In this document: positions 8,501 to 14,031 of the stretch, piece by piece
Layout: each line of letters begins with the position of its first letter
Position numbering within the stretch: the first letter of the stretch is position 1
Position numbers and translations under genes: made by a program
Assembly: GCA_009695405.1 (NCBI GenBank)
Contig: SIAZ01000074.1
Span: 1 to 14,031 of the forward strand
DNA length: 14,031 bases
Source: Pedosphaera sp.
Lineage (GTDB): Bacteria > Verrucomicrobiota > Verrucomicrobiia > Limisphaerales > UBA9464
Direction of reading: 5' to 3'
Notes under the pieces: model-generated
Databases searched by the model: none
What the model was told of the DNA's origin: nothing
The model's input: only the letters and a program-made list of their open reading frames with translations

Positions 8501-8860
8501 CAGACCGGCGTTGTCATGGTAGTTTATCTCGAAGAACAAGTAGCAGCAATGAAGGTTCAGCGTGGCGATGCCTTTAATCGGCAGGACTTAATTCAAGCGG
8601 TTAAAAATGGCGCACGGCTCCGTTTGCGCCCCAAAGTGATGACCGTCGCCACGATTGTCGCTTCGCTCTTGCCTCTTTTCTGGAGCCACAGGACCGGATC
8701 CGAGATTATGCAGCCTTTAGCAACCCCAGTCGTCGGAGGGATGTTGAGCAGTCTGATACACATTCTCATCGTCACTCCAGTGATTTTTATCTGGATGCAA
8801 GAGCGCCGTATGACCTCTGAAAACAAGCAATCCCTTTGCAGCAAACAAAAAGGAAAATAA
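5531..8860 (+). CDS. cusA: CusA/CzcA-like heavy-metal RND efflux pump
   Basis: This is the proton-driven inner-membrane pump of the tripartite system. It has 1109 residues from the ATG at 5531, whose ATGA overlap with the previous stop is better supported than an upstream ATG at 5447. Features include the N-terminal helix and NRFIVLC, VDAIPDLSENQVVV, the transmembrane-4 motif GVLVDAAIVITEN with D408 and E415 (E. coli CusA D405 and E412) for proton relay, then RPISFAMAIIVLAFVPVFAL, the second periplasmic half, and C-terminal transmembrane blocks ending RPKVMTVATIVASLLPL. Of the three Met residues that bind Cu(I)/Ag(I) in E. coli CusA (M573, M623, M672), M652 and M722 are present and the third is Leu (L788, in ARFGLNVQD). 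The protein is about 60 residues longer than E. coli CusA, with short insertions near residues 425-440, 575-590 and 660-680. Metal specificity is therefore uncertain. Confidence 0.92.
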   Translation: MISKLIDLSLRNRFIVLCATLLLCAWGIRSIYRTPVDAIPDLSENQVVVFADWPGRSPQEVEDQITYPLSTTLQGLAGIRSVRASSMFGFSLITAIFEDSIDNYFARTRVLERLNQIRSQLPSSVIPQLGPNATGLGWIYQYYLKVDPAKSPNGGYDLGRLRTIQDWFVRFQLNAVPGVAEVGSIGGFVRQYQISVSSTELRNRQLSLGDVLSAVGHANLNVGGKVIEENGLELVIRGTGLVHSITDLEQVVIRATNGVPLYLKEVATIQLGGDFRRGTLDINGEEVVGGVVIMRTGENARDVIQRVKDRIALFAGGLPSGVSIEPFYDRSDLIDRTLDTLRHALWEEILLVTLAHIFFLWHFRSILIVTLPLPLSILASFILMNIFGISSNIMSLTGIAIAIGVLVDAAIVITENVLRHCEQAETSKQAAGGGRLTAAETLEATRIAARQVGRPISFAMAIIVLAFVPVFALTGQEGKLFHPLAFTKTFAMVAATLLSVTLVPVLCSLLVRGPFHSEDRNLLMKGLLRIYDPLLDLALCWRRSVLLLATLTLAASLLLALGLPREMIRSLQSQGWTRTAKVFKGIGGEFMPPLNEGALLFMPVLLPGTSLTQVKEILSWQDRVLRQFPEVDRVGGKLGRFETATDPAPIEMIETTLTLKPEWISTNRLWFGFLSLPSTIRNPAWRPGITSHDLIHELSTALSAVPGYVPGFLQPIENRILMLSTGIRAQLGIKILGNDLDSLQRKAFDVERIVRTIPGAVGVAASRVQGKPYLEIDVDRPAAARFGLNVQDILEVVEAGIGGRTISTAIEGRERIPIEVRLERGERDSIDRLGELLIATPRGTPIPLALVAHLRRTTGPSEIASENGRLRVFVQSNVLDRDLAGFVGEVRQRIEKEILPTLDASMTIEYSGEFENQLRAQQTLRLIVPTVLMVIFLLLYIVYNSASEAAHVLLAVPFALSGGVFAQWALGWNFSIAVWVGYIALFGTAIQTGVVMVVYLEEQVAAMKVQRGDAFNRQDLIQAVKNGARLRLRPKVMTVATIVASLLPLFWSHRTGSEIMQPLATPVVGGMLSSLIHILIVTPVIFIWMQERRMTSENKQSLCSKQKGK

Positions 8861-8911
8861 AAAGCCGTTGCTCCCACGGGTCGTTGTCCTTCAATATCAC
8901 TTGGCAGCGGC

Positions 8912-9000
8912 GGAGGGATGGCTGAGTGGTTTAAGGCACACGCCTGGAAAGCGTGAGTAGCTAAACACTACCGGGGGTTCGAATCCCCCTCCCTCCTCCA
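8912..9000 (+). tRNA. tRNA-Ser (anticodon GGA)
   Basis: The acceptor stem GGAGGGA pairs perfectly with TCCCTCC. The anticodon stem CACGC/GCGTG encloses CTGGAAA, giving anticodon GGA for UCC/UCU serine codons. A long variable arm with stem GTAG/CTAC confirms a class II tRNA, and the T arm GGGGG-TTCGAAT-CCCCC is canonical. CCA (8998-9000) is encoded. The discriminator base before CCA is T (U73), where most bacterial tRNA-Ser have G. The gene lies 51 bases after the efflux operon and is followed directly by a terminator. A weak promoter (TTGCTC at 8868, CAATAT at 8892) may precede it. Confidence 0.95.
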
Positions 9001-9010
9001 ACTGACAAAG

Positions 9011-9042
9011 CCCTCAAGAATTTTGTGTTTTTGGGGGTTTTT
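9011..9042 (+). terminator. Rho-independent terminator after tRNA-Ser
   Basis: CCCTCAA (9011-9017) pairs with TTGGGGG (9031-9037) with one T-G wobble, across a 13-base loop, and five T residues follow at 9038-9042. It would end transcripts of the tRNA and possibly read-through from the efflux operon. On the minus strand the stem is not followed by a T run, so it should not serve yraN. Bases 9043-9150 hold nothing that I recognise. Confidence 0.7.
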
Positions 9043-9150
9043 AGTTTCTAAACCAAGGTGACCCAAAAAGACTTCCCTCGAAAAGTCCGTCCAGTTTATT
9101 CTAGCAAATCCAGAATTTTGGATCTTGGCTCGGGACCGCTCTTTAGCTTT

Positions 9151-9572
9151 TCATCGATATATACTCGGCTCAGAAAGGAGGAATGCATCCGGAATATGAC
9201 AAACTTCGGGGGCGATACCGTTTCTCAAAATAACCTCCACGATGTCAAAGCGAAAAGGAACCCTCGGTCGTCCTAACTCCGCGAGATAGCCCAAGGCTGT
9301 GGGGGAAAGTATTTGCTGCTTTTTCAATGTCACCGCCGTCGCTGGTCTAACCCACTCGTCAGAGGATCTCGCTTTCACTTCTACAAAGAACAAGACCTCT
9401 CTATCTCGGAAAATGAGATCAATTTCCCCCGACGATACCGATAATTAGCCACTAGAAAACAGAGGCCGAAATGCTCTAAATACTGACGCGCTACTCTCTC
9501 TCCTTCGCGACCTAATCGCAAATGAGGCGGATCGTCTCTTCGACGAAACCAGCGGAAAAACCAATTAATCAT
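9151..9572 (-). pseudogene. yraN: YraN/UPF0102 family protein, frameshifted
   Basis: Two minus-strand frames together make a full UPF0102 protein, a small nuclease-fold family of uncertain role. The N-terminal frame from the ATG at 9572 reads GREGERVARQYLEHFG and ANYRYRRG, then goes off course. One frame away the expected continuation appears: EIDLIF, FFVEVKARSS, the Lys of KKQQ, and RFDIVEVIL to the stop at 9151. The switch falls at a run of five G (plus-strand C at 9426-9430); six G would restore RRGEIDLIF. The joined product would be about 140 residues, close to the family norm. The conserved E, D and EVK residues of the nuclease-like core are all present across the two frames, so the lesion is recent, or is a sequencing error. 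It overlaps rnhB by ATGA, the usual rnhB-yraN pairing. Confidence 0.82.
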
Positions 9573-10246
9573 CGAAACAGTTCCGGTGGCGGCTGTTTTA
9601 AGGGGGCAAAACTAAGACGATGAATCGGACAGGGCCCAAGTCGCCGAAGCGCCTCGAGATGACCCGCAGTTGGATAGCCTTTGTGCTCGTCAAAACCGTA
9701 GTTGGGCCATTGCTGATGCGCCTTCAACATCAAACGGTCTCGAGTTACCTTGGCTAAAACACTCGCTGCTGCAATCGAGTAACTGAGAGAATCCCCTTTA
9801 ATCAATGCCGTCTGCGGCACTCGTAACACCGGCACTGGACGCCCATCCACTAAAGCATGAGCGACCTCGCCACTGTCGGCCAACTTTTCGAGGGCCTGAT
9901 TCATAGCTTGATAAGTTGCCTGCAGAATATTGATGCGATCAATCGCTTCGGGACCACAACAGCCCAGGGCAAATCGAATACCGAGTTCAGAGGTGATACG
10001 GTCAAAAAAAAGGGCTCTCTCTGCGGCCGATAATTGTTTGGAATCAGTCAAACGCCGAAAATCTGAGGGCACACCTGTCGCCGCCCAACTGTGTGATAAA
10101 ATAACTGCAGCAGCCACCACGGGTCCCGCTAGCGGTCCACGACCTGCCTCATCCACGCCTGCCAACGCACCGCCGCCGGCGCAAATCCACTGTCGCTCAT
10201 AGAGAAACCGATCGACTCTCTGGAACTTTGTTTTAGATTTTAGCAT
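9569..10246 (-). CDS. rnhB: Ribonuclease HII
   Basis: This cytoplasmic enzyme cuts the RNA strand of RNA-DNA hybrids and starts removal of single ribonucleotides from DNA. The 225-residue product has normal length. The signature VDEAGRGPLAGPVV gives D32, E33 and the G35-R36-G37 loop that recognises the RNA-DNA junction. D134 (ALVDGRP) and D152 (IKGD) complete the four acidic metal ligands. TDSKQLS, IAAASVLAKVTRDRLM and GFDEHKGYPT are further family blocks, as is the C-terminal GPCPIHRLSF. The ATG at 10246 lacks a Shine-Dalgarno sequence but is the only start giving the normal N-terminus. It overlaps yraN by four bases. The often-preceding rplS gene is not upstream here; a divergent gene is. 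Confidence 0.95.
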   Translation of the reverse strand: MLKSKTKFQRVDRFLYERQWICAGGGALAGVDEAGRGPLAGPVVAAAVILSHSWAATGVPSDFRRLTDSKQLSAAERALFFDRITSELGIRFALGCCGPEAIDRINILQATYQAMNQALEKLADSGEVAHALVDGRPVPVLRVPQTALIKGDSLSYSIAAASVLAKVTRDRLMLKAHQQWPNYGFDEHKGYPTAGHLEALRRLGPCPIHRLSFAPLKQPPPELFR

Positions 10247-10550
10247 CGGATTTTGAGTTCAACTGACACCAAGCCCAAGGTCAAAGACCGAACATTCTCT
10301 TGCTTACAGGGGCGGCTCAGTCAAACTCGACTAGTTCGATCTCGTTCAATCCCGCCACCCCCGAAAATCCGCTCGAATTTAAACGGAACTTCTGCGCCAA
10401 TTCTCAGCTCAATTTGAGCTGGAATCAAACTTGGATCACCTCTGATCGATGTAGGTCTAAACATAACAGTCAACATTTTCTCTCGCCGCAAGGTGTCTGG
10501 TCCGGCTTTTCTCATTCTGTACTCGCTCGTCCAACTTCCCGATCTCGCCC
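10247..10550. other. Divergent intergenic region with no assignable gene
   Basis: This 304-base stretch separates divergent rnhB and the PIG-L gene and should contain both promoters, but I see no clear promoter pair, operator or RNA. Open frames exist on both strands (84 residues at 10300-10554 plus; 82 residues at 10321-10569 minus). They overlap each other and show no family motif. The minus frame ends FERIFGGGGIERDRTSRV, and I tested it against ribosomal protein L19, the expected gene before rnhB, without a match. Confidence 0.4.
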
Positions 10551-11411
10551 ATGAACCCCTACGCGCCACTCGTTCACGCTTACGCCAACGCCTTTCGCGA
10601 TAGCCGTGCTCTCCCTCTCGGCGGCATTCCCCCTATTGAACATCCCTCTCTTGCTGCTACTGCCCCCAAAGGCCTCATCTTCTCTCCACACCCCGATGAC
10701 GAATGTATTATCGGCTTACTCCCTCTTCGACTCCGCATAGAGTCGGGTTGGAACATAGTCAATGTCGCCGTTACCCAAGGCAGTAATCGCGGTCGGCAAG
10801 CAGAACGTCTCGCTGAACTTCAGCAGGCTTGCGACTACATTGGGTTCGGGCTTATCCAAACAGCCCTAGGCGGACTGGAAAAGGTGACGGCTCATTGTCG
10901 AAATAGCTCTCCGTCCGCTTGGATTCCTATGGTCGAACGTATTGCGACCCTGCTCGATACAGAGAAACCCGATGCTCTTTTTGTGCCCCATCTCAATGAC
11001 TGGAATGGCACACATATCGGCACGCATCTTATGGTGATGGACGCTCTTGCAACCCTTGGACCCGCGTTCCGTACCCATCTGGTTGAGACGGAATATTGGG
11101 GCCAAATGACTCAGCCCAACCTCATGGTTGAAGCGAGCGCCGACCTTGTTGCTCAACAAGTGGCTGGAACTTCTTTCCACGCCGGTGAAGTCAGCCGCAA
11201 TCCCTTCCATCTCCTCCTCCCCGCTTGGATGCAGGACGCTGTTCGGCGCGGTAGTGAACTGGTTGGCGGACAAGGTGGAGCAGCACCCAATTACTCTTTT
11301 GCGACCCTCTATCGTCACCGGATTTGGAAAGACGGCCATGTGCAAGACCTGCCTTCTAACGGAGGCACTCTTCCTCTTACCAAACTCGCCGGAAGTCTCT
11401 TCGCAACCTGA
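10551..11411 (+). CDS. PIG-L/LmbE-family zinc-dependent deacetylase
   Basis: A 286-residue protein of the GlcNAc-PI de-N-acetylase-like family, whose members remove acetyl groups from N-acetylglucosaminyl compounds using zinc. The zinc and catalytic motif is H47-P-D-D-E51 (FSPHPDDE). A second motif, DWNGTHIGTH at residues 150-159, carries H155 and H159; one of them is the third zinc ligand. The region VAVTQGSNRGRQAERLAEL matches the strand and helix that follow HPDDE in the family. No signal peptide is visible, so it is probably cytoplasmic. larE starts 14 bases after the stop, so the two are probably co-transcribed. The substrate is unknown: bacillithiol- or mycothiol-type, antibiotic or glycan precursors are all possible, and nothing here decides. 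Confidence 0.85.
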   Translation: MNPYAPLVHAYANAFRDSRALPLGGIPPIEHPSLAATAPKGLIFSPHPDDECIIGLLPLRLRIESGWNIVNVAVTQGSNRGRQAERLAELQQACDYIGFGLIQTALGGLEKVTAHCRNSSPSAWIPMVERIATLLDTEKPDALFVPHLNDWNGTHIGTHLMVMDALATLGPAFRTHLVETEYWGQMTQPNLMVEASADLVAQQVAGTSFHAGEVSRNPFHLLLPAWMQDAVRRGSELVGGQGGAAPNYSFATLYRHRIWKDGHVQDLPSNGGTLPLTKLAGSLFAT

Positions 11412-11425
11412 GCTTATCCCGTCAC

Positions 11426-12277
11426 ATGATTGAATCTCGTTATCAACATCTTCAAACCCTCTTGCGTGGCTACGGTAGCTGCGTTGTGGCCTACTCTGGT
11501 GGAGTCGATTCTGTCTTCCTTGCCTATGTCGCCCATACCCTGCTTGGTGATAAAGCACTGGCGGTGATTGCTGATTCCCCAAGCTTGCCTCGCCGCGAGC
11601 TCCGTGAAGCCATCGATATCGCTCAACAATTTGGAATTCCTCTCCGAGTCATCGATACAACCGAATTCCAGAATAAACAGTACCTTGCCAATCCCATTGA
11701 CCGTTGTTACTTCTGCAAACATGCACTGTTTAGCGAATTAGAACCGCTGACGGCTCAACTCCGGTTTTCAGTGATTGCCTACGGTGAAAACGCGAGCGAT
11801 CTGAACGACCACCGTCCCGGTTCGCGGGCTGCCGGTGAATTTCAGGTCCGCGCTCCCCTTCGCGATGCTGGATTGACCAAACCCGAAATCCGCGAGCTAA
11901 GCGCACGTTTGGGCCTTCCCACCGCTGATAAACCTCAACTGGCCTGCCTTAGTTCTCGTATCCCCACGGGTGAACCGGTCACTCCCGCTAAACTCCTTAT
12001 GGTTGAAGAAGCGGAATACCTCCTGCGCGATCTCGGCTTCATAGATGTTCGGGTCCGTCATCACCAACTCGCCGGTACTCTCGGAGGGCATCTCGCCCGC
12101 ATTGAGATTGGGCCCAGTGAATTCACCCTTCTTTTAGACGACGCAACGCGGGCCCAAATCAACACGGGCTTTCGTACACTCGGCTACTCACAGGTCACCC
12201 TCGATCTGGCGGGCTACCGACGCGGTTCAAATAACGGAGTTAACTCAGCAAATTCTATTCACTTTCAAAACCGTTAA
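11426..12277 (+). CDS. larE: LarE-type ATP-dependent sulfur transferase
   Basis: LarE adds sulfur to the pyridinium dicarboxylate made by LarB, in the pathway to the nickel-pincer nucleotide of LarA-type racemases. The 283-residue product has the PP-loop ATP motif S24-G-G-V-D-S29, the NPIDRCYFCKHALF block with C94 and C97, the YGENASDLNDHRPG segment, and the ACLSSRIPTGEP block with C174, equivalent to the sacrificial Cys176 of Lactiplantibacillus LarE. In one-Cys LarE enzymes that Cys is converted to dehydroalanine; other LarE proteins bind an iron-sulfur cluster, and which type this is cannot be settled by eye. The family also includes relatives of uncharacterised function. It follows the deacetylase gene by 14 bases; no larA, larB or larC is in the window. 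The ATG has no Shine-Dalgarno sequence. Confidence 0.88.
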   Translation: MIESRYQHLQTLLRGYGSCVVAYSGGVDSVFLAYVAHTLLGDKALAVIADSPSLPRRELREAIDIAQQFGIPLRVIDTTEFQNKQYLANPIDRCYFCKHALFSELEPLTAQLRFSVIAYGENASDLNDHRPGSRAAGEFQVRAPLRDAGLTKPEIRELSARLGLPTADKPQLACLSSRIPTGEPVTPAKLLMVEEAEYLLRDLGFIDVRVRHHQLAGTLGGHLARIEIGPSEFTLLLDDATRAQINTGFRTLGYSQVTLDLAGYRRGSNNGVNSANSIHFQNR

Positions 12278-12330
12278 CCTTCCTCAGCGTTCGGATCTTT
12301 CCCTGAAATTTTTTGTAGATCGACACGCTT

Positions 12331-12336
12331 TATAAA
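12331..12336 (+). promoter_or_regulatory. Possible -10 box for the rfbG gene
   Basis: TATAAA lies 15 bases before the rfbG ATG, in an A/T-rich leader unlike the surrounding sequence. A T-run at 12309-12314 at 16-base spacing is a poor -35. If this is the -10, the transcript would have a very short leader, in line with the absence of a Shine-Dalgarno sequence. Confidence 0.25.
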
Positions 12337-12351
12337 ATCCAAATAAATATT

Positions 12352-13431
12352 ATGTCTTTCGCTCATGTTTATAGAGGTAAACGGGTCCTTGTTACCGGCC
12401 ACACCGGTTTCAAAGGATCTTGGTTGACTGAGTGGTTACTCGCGCTGGGAGCCGAGGTCAGTGGATTCGCCCTCACTCCGCCGACTCAACCCTCGCTTTT
12501 CGAATAACTTAACCTCGCTCCACGTATTAACCATATCCTCGGGGACGTCCGTGATCTGGCCGCCGTTTGCAAAGAGGTCGAGTCCTTCAAACCCGATTTC
12601 ATTTTCCATCTCGCGGCACAACCACTCGTCCGCCTTTCCTACCACCAACCCGTCGAGACCTACGCCACCAATATCATGGGGACTGTCCATGTCCTCGAAG
12701 CCGTCCGCCGCAGTGCACATCGATCTGTCGTCATCGCAATTACCACCGATAAGTGCTACCAAAATAATGAATGGGTTCATAGCTATCGCGAAGTAGATCC
12801 TATGGGTGGATTTGATCCCTATAGTTCTTCAAAAGGTGCTGCGGAGTTAGTCATTGCTTCCTATCGTTCCTCCTATTTTTCAAAAGCCGAATCGCGAGTG
12901 AAAGTAGCCTCTGCACGGGCTGGCAATGTAGTGGGGGGGGGGATTGGGCCCGATTGCATCCGAGCGCTTCAATGCAACCAAACCATTTCGGTTCGCAATA
13001 AAATCGCAACGCGCCCTTGGCAACACGTCCTCGAACCGCTCTCAGGTTACCTCTGGCTAGGAGCCTGTTTGTCTGCGACCCAACCGCATCCGTTCTACTC
13101 GCTGCTGGACGGTGCTTTTAATTTTGGCCCCGCGCTTCATTCCAATCGTACGGTCGCTAAACTGGTTCAGGAAATTGTAAAACACTGGCCGGGCAACTGG
13201 GCCGATTGCAGCGACCCAAAGGCGGTGCACGAAGCCAACCTCCTTAATCTAGCCACCGACAAAGCGCATCATTTTCTCCAGTGGTCGCCCACATGGAATT
13301 TCGAGCAAACTATAAAGAAAACCGTGCGCTGGTATCAATCAGCTCAGGCAATGCCCACTTCGATCGCAGATCTAACTCGCGGCCAAATTGCCGACTACAC
13401 AGCTTCAGCAAATGAACAAAGAATCGAATAG
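12352..13431 (+). pseudogene. rfbG: CDP-glucose 4,6-dehydratase gene with internal stop (rfbG)
   Basis: This short-chain dehydrogenase family enzyme converts CDP-glucose to CDP-4-keto-6-deoxyglucose, the entry to CDP-linked 3,6-dideoxyhexoses of O-antigens. The frame spans 359 codons, the family's usual length. It has the NAD loop TGHTGFKG (G16, G19, G22), HLAAQPLVRLSY, TTDKCY (T132, D133), and the catalytic Y157 and K161 in PYSSSK. ATRPWQHVLEPLSGYLWL is a strong family block. Codon 52 is TAA at 12505-12507, where the family has Gln or similar (SLFEQLNLAP), so only 51 residues are made unless the stop is read through. Internal ATG codons, for example at 12676, would lack the NAD loop. The usual GGGDWAEDR..PD loop is reduced to GGGIGPD, next to a ten-G run at 12933-12942. 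The rest of the frame is intact, so the damage is recent or a sequencing artefact. Confidence 0.85.
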
Positions 13432-13507
13432 TCTACTAAGACCAGACCTCGTTAATGTGCATTTTAATTGGGTTTTATTACCAGTGAATCTCGATAGACT
13501 TCCTCAA

Positions 13508-13535
13508 ATGTTAGCACTAACGTTAGCGCTAACAT
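13508..13535. repeat. 28-base near-palindrome made of two tandem 12-mers at the recombinase start
   Basis: GTTAGCACTAAC (13510-13521) is followed directly by GTTAGCGCTAAC (13522-13533). The second copy is a perfect palindrome and the first differs by one base. Taken together, ATGTTAGC at 13508-13515 mirrors GCTAACAT at 13528-13535, and CTAACGTTAG (13517-13526) is a perfect central palindrome, so the whole block is a palindrome with one mismatched pair. It runs into the ATG at 13534. It could be an operator, a recombinase site, or an RNA hairpin hiding the start. Confidence 0.6.
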
Positions 13536-14031
13536 GGCTAGCATCCACCGCAGACCCAGATCGCCTTACTGGCACGGAGCCTTTCGACAGGCCGGCAAAC
13601 TCGTGCTCAGATCTACTGGATCATCCGACAGGGCCATCGCCCGCCGCATCGCCGACGAGTGGGAGCAGATCGCCCGTCAGGCCGAGGCTGGCACCCACAT
13701 CGAACAGCAGACTCGGGAGGTCATCATCGGCATCCTTAAACGGGCCAACGTCGAGTCGTACAGCATCAAAAGCCCAGCGGTGAAAGCCTTCCTCGAGGCT
13801 TGGTTGGCTTCGAAGCTCTCGGCCTTAGCTAAGGGCTCAGCTTGGAGCTACCAGAAGTCGGTCGTTGGCTTCCTGACCTGGGCTGGTAAAAAGGCTTCTA
13901 TGCCCATTGCTGCCATCCAGTCTCAGGATGCTCGCGCTTACATCGCTAGCCTCCAGAGCGCCAACTACGCCAGTAAGACTGTCTCAGTGTATGGCAAGGT
14001 GCTCCGCTCGGCATTCAAGCAGGCCGTGACC
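13534..14031 (+). CDS. Tyrosine recombinase (integrase), N-terminal part, runs off the window
   Basis: An open frame of 166 codons continues past the end of the window. A stop at 13495-13497 and the first ATG at 13534 fix the start, though no Shine-Dalgarno sequence precedes it. Residues 3-48 (RRPRSPYWHGAF, GKLVLRSTGSSDRAIARRIADEWEQ) look like the N-terminal beta-strand/helix domain of phage-type integrases. Residues 80-166 (SPAVKAFLEAWL, WSYQKSVVGFLTWAG, ARAYIASL, KTVSVYGKVLRSAFKQA) look like the helical core-binding domain. The catalytic domain with the R-H-R-Y residues would lie beyond 14031, so the family call rests on the two N-terminal domains. It probably marks the edge of an integrated element. 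It is unlike integron IntI, whose N-terminus lacks the leading beta domain. Confidence 0.75.
   Translation, partial: MASIHRRPRSPYWHGAFRQAGKLVLRSTGSSDRAIARRIADEWEQIARQAEAGTHIEQQTREVIIGILKRANVESYSIKSPAVKAFLEAWLASKLSALAKGSAWSYQKSVVGFLTWAGKKASMPIAAIQSQDARAYIASLQSANYASKTVSVYGKVLRSAFKQAVT

Noticed and set aside
10321..10569. 82-codon minus-strand frame upstream of rnhB as a possible rplS relic
   Set aside because: rplS commonly precedes rnhB, but the L19 blocks are not found and the frame overlaps another open frame.
13510..13533. Integron attC or attI core sites
   Set aside because: GTTAGCA and GTTAGCG do not fit GTTRRRY, and the adjacent recombinase lacks IntI N-terminal features.
13388..13783. 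131-codon plus-strand frame across the rfbG end and the recombinase start
   Set aside because: Most of it is the recombinase gene read in another frame (Ser/Pro/Arg-rich, no motif). Only its head near 13412 could be a gene remnant, noted in the findings.

Overview
The window reads as a chromosomal segment of a Gram-negative bacterium with an outer membrane: it carries a complete TolC/membrane-fusion/RND efflux system, a DAACS-type symporter and a sugar-nucleotide gene of O-antigen type. The phylum cannot be fixed from the sequence alone. Almost no gene has a Shine-Dalgarno sequence. The CusB-like adaptor has both an N-terminal heavy-metal-binding segment and a C-terminal DUF3347-like segment. 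These features fit Verrucomicrobiota or Bacteroidota; Verrucomicrobiota is my guess, not a demonstrated assignment.

Layout. 1-144: the tail of an IS3-family transposase and a plausible right terminal repeat of that element. 184-1512 (minus): a sodium- or proton-coupled dicarboxylate/amino-acid symporter. 1543-1832: an intergenic stretch with a small palindrome and two weak coding hints. 1833-8860 (plus): a metal-efflux operon with a small Cys/His-rich exported protein, a TolC-family outer-membrane factor, a CusB-like adaptor and a CusA-like RND pump; the last two joints are ATGA stop/start overlaps. 8912-9000: tRNA-Ser(GGA), then a rho-independent terminator. 9151-10246 (minus): rnhB overlapping yraN, with yraN frameshifted. 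10551-12277 (plus): a PIG-L deacetylase and, 14 bases later, a LarE-type sulfur transferase. 12352-13431 (plus): a CDP-glucose 4,6-dehydratase gene (rfbG) with an internal stop codon and a shortened conserved loop. 13534-14031 (plus): the N-terminal part of a tyrosine recombinase that runs off the window, with a 28-base near-palindrome at its start codon.

Function. The efflux operon should export a soft metal, Cu(I)/Ag(I) or a relative, from periplasm and cytoplasm across the outer membrane; no metal sensor or ATPase is seen beside it. rnhB/yraN and the tRNA gene are housekeeping. LarE supplies sulfur to the nickel-pincer cofactor of lactate-racemase-like enzymes, but larA, larB and larC are not here. 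The two ends carry mobile-element genes, and the gene next to the recombinase is damaged.

I do not see a clearly new multi-gene system. The best leads are the tandem palindrome at the recombinase start, the doubly altered rfbG with its ten-G tract, the Cys/His-rich protein heading the efflux operon, and the U73 tRNA-Ser.
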